From positions 269,134,344 through 269,198,343 of the forward strand of contig NC_066584.1 in assembly GCF_024323335.1 (NCBI RefSeq): a DNA stretch of 64,000 nt, given 5' to 3'. The position numbers were made by a program, and so were the translations under genes. Below the pieces are notes generated by a model. It saw only the letters and a list, made by a program, of their open reading frames with translations, had not been told where the DNA came from and did not search any database. The stretch comes from Lathyrus oleraceus (lineage: Eukaryota; Streptophyta; Magnoliopsida; Fabales; Fabaceae). Positions 34,925 to 45,266 of this stretch are shown piece by piece. Position 1 is the stretch's first letter; the number at the start of each line of letters is the position of its first letter.

Positions 34925-36397
34925 TGAAATTCTAGTTATCAGACTTTAGATGTCACACGGGTTGTTATGACATCCAATTCTGCACAGACAAGAATTATGC
35001 AGAACTTAAAAGTAAGTGCAGTAAATAACACAAGTAATTGTTTACCCAGTTCAGTCCAACATGACCTACATCTGGGGGCTACCAAGCCAGGGAGGAAATC
35101 CACTATCAGTAGTATTAATTCAAAGCTAAACTCACCCGTTTACAACTTGTCACTTAATCCCTACCCAATGCAATTTCAATCTTACACTAAGATCATAGTT
35201 CCTACTCACTCCCCCTCAATCACCTCAGTGATTACTACCTTTAATCAATATTAAAGACAATTTTGAAGTCACACTTCAAACAACTCTTGATTATGCTTTA
35301 CAGCTTTAATCAAGATACACAGCACTCACGCTTAAAAGCTTTGAGCGACACAACACTTACAACTCAATGAACACCCTATGCCAAAGCAATCATCTACGTG
35401 ATAATGGCTTGACTTACAAGATATGTCTAATACAAGACTCACAAAAATACAGCAGTGAAGTATGATGGACACACTAAATCTTCACGCCTCAAAATCCCCA
35501 GTTCTGAATGAAGGAACGACTTCCTTTTATATTGCAGTACTTGGGCCTTTGCACTTGTATTCTCCTGAATTTAAGGTCACGCGAGTTCCCCTAAATTCCA
35601 CATCTAGGTTACTAACAAATAGGCTATTTGTTAGGTTCATTAAATGTAGCTTGGTTGTTGATTTCCTGGATTTTCTCTCAGCTGTTGAATCCCTGAAGAA
35701 TAGCCTGAGAAAAAGCTGAAACAGAAAACTGAACAACCTACAATATAGCATATGCTGTCAGGAATGAATGTCACGACATTCAGATTGACATCAAGGATCA
35801 TATGCTAAGTCTGTTTTTCCAGAAAACAGACTGTACAATTTTGCTGACCTGTACATGACCAAGATGACCATTCTACAGTAACAGCTTACATTAATAAATG
35901 TCAAAGTATCCAATTTGACATTTACACATTTGGCCTTAAGTTAGTTCTGTTATCCTCTTGAAGAACAGACTAAGAAACATACTGAAGTGTACCAGAACAC
36001 CACTCTGTCTATTGTTCAGTATATGTTGTCAATGATGAATGTCATAACATCCAGTTTGACATTCAGTCAGTAGGCCTTATGCCAGGTCTGGTATTTCCTT
36101 GATAACCAGACTAGAAATAAATACTAAGTTCTAACAGAACACAAGCTGTTCTATTCCTTAGTATCTGCTGACAGGGATGAATGTCACAACATCCAGTTTG
36201 ACATTCAATAAATCCTGTATTAGCTAATCCTGCAGTAACTACTCAAGTGTGTCATGACATCAGTCAAGACATCAGAGTACAGTTAGATATTCTAACCTAC
36301 AATGCAGTCACACATACACACCATGTCATGACATCAGTCAAGACATTAGAATCCAGCTAGTGTTTTACCATATAATGTAGCCAATTAAACACCTACA
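34925..36397 (-). repeat. 3' LTR of SIRE-like copia element
   Basis: TGAAATTCTAG ... CACCTACA, 1473 bp, near-identical to 55826-57298. It contains several copies of a block with ATGTCA and ACATCCAGTTTGACATTCA (36040-36210), and a TATA box on the minus strand. Confidence 0.93.
35523..35534 (-). promoter_or_regulatory. TATA box in copia 3' LTR
   Basis: The minus strand reads CAATATAAAAGG; the same site is at 56424-56435 in the 5' LTR. Confidence 0.6.
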
Positions 36398-36412
36398 AAC
36401 TCCCCCTTTGGC
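36398..36412 (-). other. Polypurine tract of SIRE-like copia element
   Basis: The minus strand reads GCCAAAGGGGGAGTT directly before the 3' LTR. This is the plus-strand DNA priming site in reverse transcription. Confidence 0.85.
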
Positions 36413-37116
36413 AAATTTTTTGGCTAAAACACTTTGATCCCCATAACAGAGTTCATAGCAGCGGAATCACACATCTAGCAGGAAATAGACCTAGCTAATA
36501 CACTCAGAGTGGCAGCACACTCACACACATGGAAGTTAAGTAAAACTTCACATTACAGCACACATACAGAAGTTAAATAAAAACTTCTAATTACAGCACA
36601 CATACACAGCACACATATAGAGGTACAGAAGTTAAATAAAACTTCAACACACATCAGCTGCAGGGGAGGGAATCTTCGAATCTGTCATGAACGTCTGTTT
36701 TTAACAGACCAATCTGTTGTCTGGGGTATCACCTGTTACTCCCCCTTTTTGTCAGAAATGTTGCCAAAGCCAACAACATAAACAAAAACAAATGACAGAC
36801 TTACAAACTTGGTTTTACTTCACAGTTTCAACCAAGTTAGCACCCACTTGATCTTGCTTCACAGCTTTGATCAAGTAATCACCCACTTTTGCTTTACTGT
36901 TGGTACAACCATATCAGATGCCATGACTTTGTTTCTGACATCCAGAACCACTCCTACATGAACAGCGTCCTTGAATTCCTGCAGGTGCGTAGGCCTTCTC
37001 ACGTTAGGGTGTCTCCTTACCCTCTTGTTGCCACACTTGTTGCAAGTGGTATAGCTATGATCTGTTGACCAATCAGAACATAGTTCCAATAAATACATTC
37101 CAAACATCATTGGTTG
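36413..37116 (-). other. SIRE-like 3' untranslated region, no supported gene
   Basis: About 700 bp between the RNase H stop and the polypurine tract. A 79-codon frame at 36871-37110 holds a CxxC-like NKCGNKRVRRHP stretch but has no family I recognise. SIRE-type elements can carry an env-like frame here; none of usable length is present. Confidence 0.5.
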
Positions 37117-40018
37117 CTATAAGGTCTCAGAGAGACATATAACCAGTTTGCCCCTTAAATTTTCAAACTGAGTAGCATCCAGAGCCTTTGTAAATATGTC
37201 AGCCAGTTGCAGTTCAGTGGCTACATGTTCCAAAGTAATCACCTTGTCTTCCACCAGATCTCTGATGAAGTGATGTCTAATATCAATATGTTTGGTCCTG
37301 CTGTGTTGGATGGGATTCTTGGAAATATTGATGGCACTGAGATTATCACAGAATAATGTCATGACATTTTGAGTGACATTGTACTCAGTGAGCATTTGTT
37401 TCATCCACACCAGTTGGGAACAACTGCTTCCAGCAGCTATGTATTCAGCCTCTGCAGTGGACAGGGATACACAGTTCTGCTTCTTGCTGAACCAAGATAT
37501 GAGATTGTCTCCCAAGAAGAAACATCCTCCTGATGTGCTTTTTCTGTCATCAGCACTTCCAGCCCAGTCAGCATCACAGTACCCAAATAGGACGGGCTCA
37601 GACCCATGTGAGTACAGCATCCCATAGTCACAAGTACCATTGATGTACTTGAGAATCCTTTTGACTTGATTCAAGTGGCTCACCTTAGGCTCTGCTTGGT
37701 ATCTCGCACACACTCCAACTGCATAAGAAATGTCAGGTCTACTTGCAGTTAGATATAGTAGACTTCCTATCATGCTTCTATACAAGCATTGATCAACACT
37801 AGGCCCTCCATCATCTTTGGTTAACTTCAGATGAGTAGGAGCAGGAGTCCTTTTGTGCCTAGCATTATCCATACCAAACTTCTTAACGATGTTTTTGGCA
37901 TACTTGCTTTGGGAGAGAAACATAGAGTCCTCCATTTGGTTGACTTGCATTCCAAGAAAGTAGGTTAGTTCCCCAACCAGACTCATTTCAAACTCAGATT
38001 GCATCTGTTGAACAAAATGTGTTACCATTTGTTCTGACATACCACCAAAGACTATATCATCCACATAGATTTGAGCAATCATGATTTTTCCGTCTTCATC
38101 CTTCACAAACAAGGTTTTATCTGTTCCACCTTTTCTGTATCCATTTGAGGTCAGAAATTCAGTCAACCTTTCATACCATGCTCTAGGTGCTTCTTTCAAC
38201 CCATACAAGGCTTTCCTCAACTTGTATACATGCTTAGGTTGGTTAGGATCACAGAACCCTTTAGGTTGTTCCACATAGACTTCTTCATTCAAGTAGCCAT
38301 TCAAGAATGCACTCTTTACATCCATTTGGAATAGTTTAACTTTAGAATGCATGCTACCCCTAACAGCAATCTGATGGACTCAAGCCTAGCAACAGGAGCA
38401 AATGTCTCATCAAAATCAACCCCTTCAACTTGAGTGTATCCTTGAGCTACTAGTCTTGCTTTATTCCTAGTAATTACTCCTTTCTCATCAGATTTGTTTT
38501 TGTAGATCCACTTGGTACCAATGATGTTGGTCCCTTCAGGTCTTGGAACTAGATCTCATACTTCATTCCTTTTGAACTGCTCAAGTTCCTCTTGCATGGC
38601 ATTGATCCAGTATTCGTCAGTCAGGGCTTCTTTCACATTCTTTGGTTCAACCTTGGATACAAAGCAGTAATTTGAGCTTATTCCCCGTGACCTGGTAGTC
38701 ACACCACTATTAGGATCCCCTATGATAAGGTCCTTAGGGTGGTCTTTCTGAATTCTGATAGATGGCATTTTGGTGATTGCATCTACTTCACATTCAGGAG
38801 GAGGTTCCTGTACTTCTTCAGACTTGACTGGAATGTCAGTTGAACTGTCAAGGAATGTTTCAACATCCTCTGTGACATCGATTCCTTCCTCTTTATCATC
38901 CACAATAACATTTATGGATTCCATCAGGACATTGGTCCTGTAGTTGAACACTCTGTAGGCTCTGCTGTTAGTGGAGTATCCTAGAAATATACCCTCATCA
39001 CTTTTGGGATCCAGCTTCCTTCTCTGTTCACGATCTGTGAGAATGTAGCATTTACTTCCAAAGATATGAAAGTACTTCACTGTGGGTTTTCTGCCCTTCC
39101 ATATTTCATATAGAGTGGAGGAGGTTCCTTTTCTCAAGGTAACTCTGTTGTGAACATAGCACGCGGTATTCATTGCTTCAGCCCAAAAGTGCATGGGGAG
39201 CTTCTTTGCATGAATCATTGCTCTGGCAGATTCTTGAATAGTTCTATTTTTTCTTTCAACTATCCCATTCTGCTGGGGAGTTATAGGGGAGGAGAACTCA
39301 TGACTTATTCCTTCAGACGAGCAAAACTCATCAAACTTGGAATTCTTGAACTCCGTACCATGATCACTCCTAATCCGGACCACACAACTGTCCTTTTCCC
39401 TTTGAAGTCTTATGCAGAGGTCTTTGAAGACATCAAATGTATCTGACTTCTCTCTGATGAAGCTTATCCACGTGTATCTGGAATGGTCATCAACCACCAC
39501 GTAAGCATATCTCTTCCCACCAAGACTTTCAACCTGCATAGGTCCCATTAAGTCCATGTGCAACAGTTCCAGAACTCTGGAGGTTGTAGGATGTCCCAAC
39601 TTCGGATGTGACATCTTGGTTTGTTTGCCCACCTGGCATTCTCCACAGACTTTTCCTTCATCAATAAGCAGCTTTGGAATTCCTCTGACTGCTTCCTTGG
39701 ATATAATCTTCTTCATTCCCCGTAAGTGGAGATGTCCAAGACGTCTATGCCACAGCTTCACCTCCTGTTCTTCCTTGGCTGAGGAGCATATTGTGGAAAA
39801 GTTAGAGACTTTAGGTTCCCACAGATAACAGTTATCTTTGGACCTGGTTCCTCTCATAACTTCCTGATTGTCACCATTTGTCACAATGCATAGCTCCTTA
39901 GTAAATTGAACATGGAACCCTTGATCACACAGTTGGCTTATGCTGATGAGGTTTGCAGTTAGTCCTCTTACTAACAGCACATTATTCAGTTTTGGAACTC
40001 CAGAGCAGTCCAGCTTAC
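37117..40018 (-). pseudogene. Copia pol: protease end, integrase, RT, RNase H
   Basis: The 3' part of the split SIRE-like pol. From 40018 the protease tail (NNVLLVRGLTANLISISQL) leads into the integrase, with HHCC finger (LWHRRLGHLH, CGECQVGKQ) and core (LELLHMDLMGPM, RSDHGTEF, SPITPQQNGIVERKNR). The RT has QMDVKSAFLNGYL and active site YVDD near 38060; RNase H ends at 37117. A TGA at 38556-38558 replaces a Trp codon expected before DLVPRP, and a one-base loss near 38335-38343 shifts the frame before QMDVKSAFLNG. With the nested insertion the gene is dead, though otherwise well preserved. Confidence 0.9.
40014..40018. repeat. Target duplication CTTAC, left
   Basis: CTTAC precedes the LTR at 40019 and is repeated at 53956-53960. 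It lies within the copia pol reading frame. Confidence 0.95.
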
Positions 40019-40868
40019 TGTACACGTGCGTTTTCGACGCCATGAGATTTGGTGTAAGAAATGATGTTTTCGACAAATGATGACATGGGTTGGAACGATT
40101 TGATTAATAAGTATGGTTCGATACTTCGACAAGAGGGAGGTTTCGTCATTTTCAACAAAGATATTTGCAGTTAGAAAGGTACTTTCGACAAGACACGGAA
40201 GACATTGCAGTATGTTGATAATTCGACAAAAATCCTGAAAGAAGACGTCATTTCGACTTAATGTATAAATTTGAATTTAAAAAGTTGTGACGTTTGGCAG
40301 AAGACGCGTGGAAGCATCTGGCGAAAGGAGGAAAGCCATGTGTCGTAGTTTTAGGATTTAGTCGTTAATGACAGTTATGTTATTTATGTATATATAGGGT
40401 AGTTATTATCTAAAAAGGGTGTGAAAAATTACTTATACAAAATTCCTGAAAACACTCAAAGTACCCGTGTGAGAGAAAAGAGTCATATTTGGAAAATGTA
40501 TGTGTAAACAAACACCAATTCTTTCAAAGTTTATTTTATAAAGTTCAAAGTTCTTTACAAATTCCTTTTATGTTTTCCAGTCATTTATCTTTCTGCACTT
40601 TCTATTTTTCGACACTTTACATTTCATCAGTTAATTTCTGCCATTTACTTTATCTTGTTAAATTTACATCTACTTAACATTTTAATCAACATATTTCGAC
40701 GTAAAACACTTAGAGAACAGAAATGAAAGATATGAAAGTGATTTTAGACATCTTCAAGACCATCTAAATCTGCACATGTCCTAGGATTTGTGTGGTTGAT
40801 CCTGCAAGTGACCCAATTCTACAAGTTTTGGTAAACCAGAGGTTGTTCGCCAAATTTCACAGCGAACA
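40019..40868 (+). repeat. 5' LTR of Tat element (850 bp)
   Basis: TGTACACGTGCG ... CACAGCGAACA, identical in my reading to 53106-53955 except at 40154. Rich in TTCGAC. A TATA box lies at 40389. Confidence 0.95.
40389..40394 (+). promoter_or_regulatory. TATA box of Tat element LTR
   Basis: TATATA within GTATATATAGGG, about 370 bp into the LTR, is the likely start of genomic RNA; the 3' LTR copy is at 53476-53481. Confidence 0.6.
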
Positions 40869-40871
40869 AAT

Positions 40872-40888
40872 TGGCACGCCCAGTGGGA
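40872..40888 (+). other. Primer binding site of Tat element
   Basis: TGGCACGCCCAGTGGGA begins three bases after the LTR end. The TGG start fits a tRNA CCA end. I do not assign the tRNA. Confidence 0.7.
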
Positions 40889-40944
40889 CTGTGCAGAAAT
40901 TTAGAAAGTTAGATAATCACTAATCAAAATTTGTTCTTCATTGT

Positions 40945-41241
40945 ATGAGACTGAGAAGCGGTAAATTAGCCGTGTCCGAAGTAGAAATACCTAAAAGAAC
41001 AAGAGTAAGGAAAATGGCGAACCAGTCAAATAATCCTAACGAATCCATCCCAGTATCTAACCCTGTCCCTTCGACAGAAGGCAATATAGGATCGGTCCCT
41101 GTGTCAGAGGCTGTACCTTCGTCAGCGGGGTCAATACCAGCGGTTTCGATGTCACAAAACGCGCCTAGTTCGTCCTTCAGGGCACAACAAATGCCCATTG
41201 GGACACCCCCCCTGTGGGAAACACTTCTAGGCCTTTTGTAA
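40945..41241 (+). CDS. Gag N-terminal reading frame (upstream frame)
   Basis: The first ATG after the primer site opens a frame MRLRSGKLAVSEVEIPKRT, basic then Ser/Pro-rich, which closes at 41241. It overlaps the long gag-protease frame at 41214-41241 in another phase. The overlap contains a run of seven Cs (41205-41211). Just beyond it the long frame starts without an ATG, so this is probably the true N-terminus of Gag. Either a -1 ribosomal slip or a one-base change in the C-run links the two. The alternative is that translation of the long frame starts at a later ATG (41253). Confidence 0.65.
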   Translation: MRLRSGKLAVSEVEIPKRTRVRKMANQSNNPNESIPVSNPVPSTEGNIGSVPVSEAVPSSAGSIPAVSMSQNAPSSSFRAQQMPIGTPPLWETLLGLL

Positions 41242-44200
41242 CGAATTTCACCATGCCTCCGCCTGGTAGGGAACAACCCTTCGGAATGCCAACTTCGGTG
41301 ATGGCAAATTTACATAACTCCCCATTAATATATTCAGACTCGATGGCCAACGTGTCTTCACCCTTACAAGGGTCAGGATATGGTGGAAACGTGAGTAGAC
41401 TGAATCAACAACCACTTTACGTGCCGCCGATAACAAATAATTCGGCGCAAGTAATTAGACAGCAGATGGACGAGAGTAATCATGATATGGTCCAAATGTT
41501 GACGCAACAAATGGGAGCGGTGTTTAATCCACTAATACAAAACACCACTCAAACAAACCAAGTATTGGCAGCGCAAATGACGCGCATTGCTGATTTCTTT
41601 GGAGTCCCTCAAACTCGACACAGAGAACAAGTGATGCATAACCCAGCGGTAGCGGTCCAGGAAGAGCCTACGATAAACCAGATACCGTTAGACAACCCTC
41701 AAACGAACGTCAGAAACCAAGAGGATGTAGTCGAACAGCCTCGTGTCGAAATCCCCATTCCACAAGAGCCTAGAAGGATAGTAATCCAGAGAGGCCAGGA
41801 CGCGGATGCTGTATTGCAACAACGGATACGGTATAATAATCCGCCTGTCGAAAACAACTTGGCAGCCATGGTCGAAACGATAATGGCACAAAATGGGATG
41901 AACATGGGTTTACAAAGGCATAGTTACGCATCCCCACTATCAGAATACATTCTGCAAGAAGAACTGCCACCAAGGTGGAAAGTCCCTAAGTTCACAAAGT
42001 TCTCAGGGGACACTAGTGAGTCCACTATAGAACATGTGGCACGTTATCTGATCGAGGCAGGGGAGATAGCCCGTAACGAAAATTTGAAAATAAAATATTT
42101 CCCTAGTTCTTTAACAAAAAACGCGTTTACTTGGTTTACATCTTTGCCTACAAACTCAGTATACACGTGGACCCAATTAGAAAGGTTGTTCCATGAACAA
42201 TTCTACATGGGACAAACAAAAATAAGTCTGAAAGAATTAGCCAGTGTCAAGAGAAAACACTCCGAACCAATAAATGATTATTTAAATAGGTTCAGATTGC
42301 TAAAGGCTAGATGTTTCACCCCAGTGCCAGAACATGAGTTGGTCGAAATGGCCGCAGGGGGACTAGACTATTCTATAAGGAAGAAACTAGATACCCAGTA
42401 TCTGAGGGATATGGCACAATTAGCGGATAGGGTGAGACAGGTCGAAAGGTTAAGGGACGAAAAATTCAGGGCAAATAAGAATAAAAAAGAGAGGGTAGCC
42501 TACGTAGGGGTTCGCCAAGATGATGAGTTCGACGAACACGAACCAAGTAGCTTCGACGAACAAGAAATTGACCTGGCAGAACTAAAACAAGGGCCACCTT
42601 ATTCGTGCAAAGTACTAACTCCGTCGAACGGAAACCCAGTCGAAACCAACGATAAGTTCCCCAAAAGGACTTATACGTTCGACATTACCAAATGTGACGA
42701 AATCTTCGATCTGTTGGTTAAAGATGGTCAATTAATAAAACCACCAGGCGCTAAAGAACCGCCTATGGAACAACAGAAAAAGAGAGGTTTTTGTAAATAC
42801 CATAATTTTCTGGGCCATAAGACGTCTCGTTGTTTCCTTTTCAGGGATCTCGTTCAAAATGCTATCCGGGACGGAAGGCTGAAGTTTGGTGACAAACCAA
42901 AACAACAGATGAAGATCGACTCGAATCCTATGCAAGCAGTCGAAGCCCACTACGCTGAACCATCCGTCGTAAACATGGTAGAGGCCGAAGTTGCTCCTGA
43001 TGGCAATTCGGAAATGGTGGAAGCCCCTGGAAGCTTCGACGCAAATGTCAACATGGTCGAGATTACTGATGATCTCGCAAGCCAGAAAAGAATAGAAACT
43101 ACTGAAGGTTTCGACAAGAAGGACAGTGACAATGCTGTCGAGAATGTGGAGTTTCGACAAGAGGAGAATTGGGACCGCTTGGGACAGCCAAGTGGGAAAT
43201 ATGATTTTCTTGTGAAGTACAACGCGCCGGCAAGCTCTCAGATCGACATCGACACAATCCAACCAAGCGGTTGGGGAGATGCTTCTTCAGAAAACAATGA
43301 GGAAACAGTCGACGAAACTGAGCATACCCCTAATACGAAGGAGAGGGTTACTGAAGACCCAGCGTTTGAAAACAAGGCTGCTGAAGGCTTTGATTCTACC
43401 AAAACGAAGAATGGTGATATCGCCAACTGCGTCAACACTATGGGGCCTTTCAGTAAAGAAATCACAAAAATCAAAGCGGAAGCCGCTAACGGTCCTTCGA
43501 AGCCCGTGATCAGTGGGATTCTGCGTAGGACAATGGAAGACCCCAGAAGAAACTGGAACAAATGCTGTTGCAAACATGGTCCCAGGACCATATCTTGGTG
43601 CTGCTGCCCAGAGAAAGAATTCGACAAAACACCACAAGGCGTCGAAGGCGAAGAAGAGAGGCTCATCAGGAAGATGAACGAATTAAGCATCGCCGACGAA
43701 CGAAATGTTGGGGTAAATATGGTAGAAATATCTCAGAAGGACCAGGTCGAAGAGGGCGAAGATCGTCGTCGAAAAGAGTACCAAAGGCTGGCGTACCCTA
43801 GAGAGGAGGAAAACTTAATGGAATTCATCAAGAGGTGCCAAAGGATGAAAACCGAAGTGATGTTGTGCCCACGCTGCAGCGCAGTCTTCGACAGGAAGGC
43901 AGCAACCAACCTGGAAGCGGTGGATAAGACCAAAAGGAAAGAAAGTTGGGGAACAGTGAGATACGGCCCAAGGAGAAGTAATCACCACCAGTGGGGGCAC
44001 GGAGAGAGACGCCAGAACACCTATAAACCATCTGATAAAGCCACAGACGACAAATGGGTTCAACCCATTAGGGACGCCCAGGGGCAGAAGAAATGGGGAA
44101 AGTTCGAAGTTCAGAGAGGCACGTCGATGGAGGGCAAGAAGGAAATGGAAAAACACAAGCCAAGACCATACCCGTCAGAGAATTACAAAGGCAAAAATCC

Positions 44201-45266
44201 CATGTCCAGGTCCCAATGGAGGAGGTTCCAAAGGCAAAAGAGGGCAGAAATGGAGATGGCAAAAAAGAACATGAATGGTCCAAACGAAGCAGAATCTAGC
44301 AACAATCGTCAGACAAGGAGCAGGAAAGAGACTCCCCTCCAGATCAATCCTAGCAGAGTTGTCGAATCGGTGGCGTCGAAAGAGAAGATGCAGGAAGATG
44401 ATGAAGTAACCGACAGTTTTAACTCTGACTCAGAGGCATCCTTCAACGTGATTTGCAACATGGTCTCTGTTCTCCCTAGAGAATATGATAGAGTCATGGA
44501 AATTGAGGATGAAGGAGACGAAATGGAGGAAGAAACAATGGCACACAAGCCTGTCTGCTACTATGTGATGAACAACGGATGCGTCGAAGAGCAAAACGCT
44601 TTTTTCGAAAGACCAGACGACTCCATGAAAGCGCATTTGAAACCTCTGTTCATAAAAGGAAAGGTGGAAAATGTCGGCGTGAATAAGATACTGGTGGACG
44701 GGGGAGCGGCAGTGAATTTGATGCCCCACTACATGCTGAAGAAGATTGGAAAAGACGATTCGGACGCGAAGCCCCACAACATGGTGCTGTCGAATTACGA
44801 AGGGAAGATAGGAACAACTATGGGAGTCATCCAAGTGAACTTAACTGTAGGAACCATAACAAGACCTACGATGTTCATAGTCATCGCTTCAAAGGCCAAC
44901 TACAACCTGCTGCTTGGTAGGGAATGGATTCACGGCGTAGGAGCGGTACCCTCTTCAATGCACCAGCGGATAGCCATATGGAGGCCAGATGGAATCGTCG
45001 AAAACATCGAGGCTGACCAAAGCTACTTCATGACCGAGGTAAACACCGTCAACAGCCAAAGCTTCGACAAAAACCTGGCTCATATACCTCCCTGCAGTCC
45101 GGCAGGATTCGACTTGAAGACGACAGACAATGCCTATTGTTCCATGTACCTGCATCCAACGCATGGATTCCAATGGGATAAAGAAGTGATTGGCGAGACT
45201 TACATATGGGGTACCACTCATATAGCGCCGACGGGATGGGGGAGTGAATTTGACGATGACGAGTGA
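41214..45266 (+). CDS. Gag-protease of Tat element
   Basis: An open frame of 1350 codons; its first in-frame GTG is not a credible start (see 40945). A retrotransposon Gag domain is at about residues 255-410 (WKVPKFTKFSGD, YFPSSLTKNAFTWF). A zinc-binding motif CKYHNFLGHKTSRC follows near 525. A long charged linker comes next, with two extra Cys-rich spots (about 783-797, NKCCCKHG ... WCCC; and about 882, LCPRC). The aspartic protease is near 1160 (ILVDGGAAVNLMP), using DGGA rather than DTGA or DSGA. Gag forms the particle and the protease processes it. The last 23 bases overlap pol in a different frame. No stop interrupts it. Confidence 0.9.
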   Translation: MGNTSRPFVTNFTMPPPGREQPFGMPTSVMANLHNSPLIYSDSMANVSSPLQGSGYGGNVSRLNQQPLYVPPITNNSAQVIRQQMDESNHDMVQMLTQQMGAVFNPLIQNTTQTNQVLAAQMTRIADFFGVPQTRHREQVMHNPAVAVQEEPTINQIPLDNPQTNVRNQEDVVEQPRVEIPIPQEPRRIVIQRGQDADAVLQQRIRYNNPPVENNLAAMVETIMAQNGMNMGLQRHSYASPLSEYILQEELPPRWKVPKFTKFSGDTSESTIEHVARYLIEAGEIARNENLKIKYFPSSLTKNAFTWFTSLPTNSVYTWTQLERLFHEQFYMGQTKISLKELASVKRKHSEPINDYLNRFRLLKARCFTPVPEHELVEMAAGGLDYSIRKKLDTQYLRDMAQLADRVRQVERLRDEKFRANKNKKERVAYVGVRQDDEFDEHEPSSFDEQEIDLAELKQGPPYSCKVLTPSNGNPVETNDKFPKRTYTFDITKCDEIFDLLVKDGQLIKPPGAKEPPMEQQKKRGFCKYHNFLGHKTSRCFLFRDLVQNAIRDGRLKFGDKPKQQMKIDSNPMQAVEAHYAEPSVVNMVEAEVAPDGNSEMVEAPGSFDANVNMVEITDDLASQKRIETTEGFDKKDSDNAVENVEFRQEENWDRLGQPSGKYDFLVKYNAPASSQIDIDTIQPSGWGDASSENNEETVDETEHTPNTKERVTEDPAFENKAAEGFDSTKTKNGDIANCVNTMGPFSKEITKIKAEAANGPSKPVISGILRRTMEDPRRNWNKCCCKHGPRTISWCCCPEKEFDKTPQGVEGEEERLIRKMNELSIADERNVGVNMVEISQKDQVEEGEDRRRKEYQRLAYPREEENLMEFIKRCQRMKTEVMLCPRCSAVFDRKAATNLEAVDKTKRKESWGTVRYGPRRSNHHQWGHGERRQNTYKPSDKATDDKWVQPIRDAQGQKKWGKFEVQRGTSMEGKKEMEKHKPRPYPSENYKGKNPMSRSQWRRFQRQKRAEMEMAKKNMNGPNEAESSNNRQTRSRKETPLQINPSRVVESVASKEKMQEDDEVTDSFNSDSEASFNVICNMVSVLPREYDRVMEIEDEGDEMEEETMAHKPVCYYVMNNGCVEEQNAFFERPDDSMKAHLKPLFIKGKVENVGVNKILVDGGAAVNLMPHYMLKKIGKDDSDAKPHNMVLSNYEGKIGTTMGVIQVNLTVGTITRPTMFIVIASKANYNLLLGREWIHGVGAVPSSMHQRIAIWRPDGIVENIEADQSYFMTEVNTVNSQSFDKNLAHIPPCSPAGFDLKTTDNAYCSMYLHPTHGFQWDKEVIGETYIWGTTHIAPTGWGSEFDDDE

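Noticed and set aside
36871..37110. Possible env-like gene of the SIRE-like element
   Set aside because: Only 79 codons, no signal peptide or membrane segment, no family resemblance.
40489..40677. 62-codon frame in the Tat 5' LTR, repeated at 53576-53764
   Set aside because: It is repeated only because the LTRs are duplicates; it has no domain and lies across the probable R/U5 part of the LTR.
41214..41253. GTG as the start of gag-protease
   Set aside because: Plant genes rarely use GTG; the upstream ATG frame at 40945 reads like the Gag N-terminus and needs only a frame change at the C-run.
43238..43690. Long antisense frames opposite gag and elsewhere in the Tat element (for example 150 and 176 codons)
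   Set aside because: They mirror the sense codon pattern, lack domains, promoters or splice support, unlike the antisense gene at 48945-52682.
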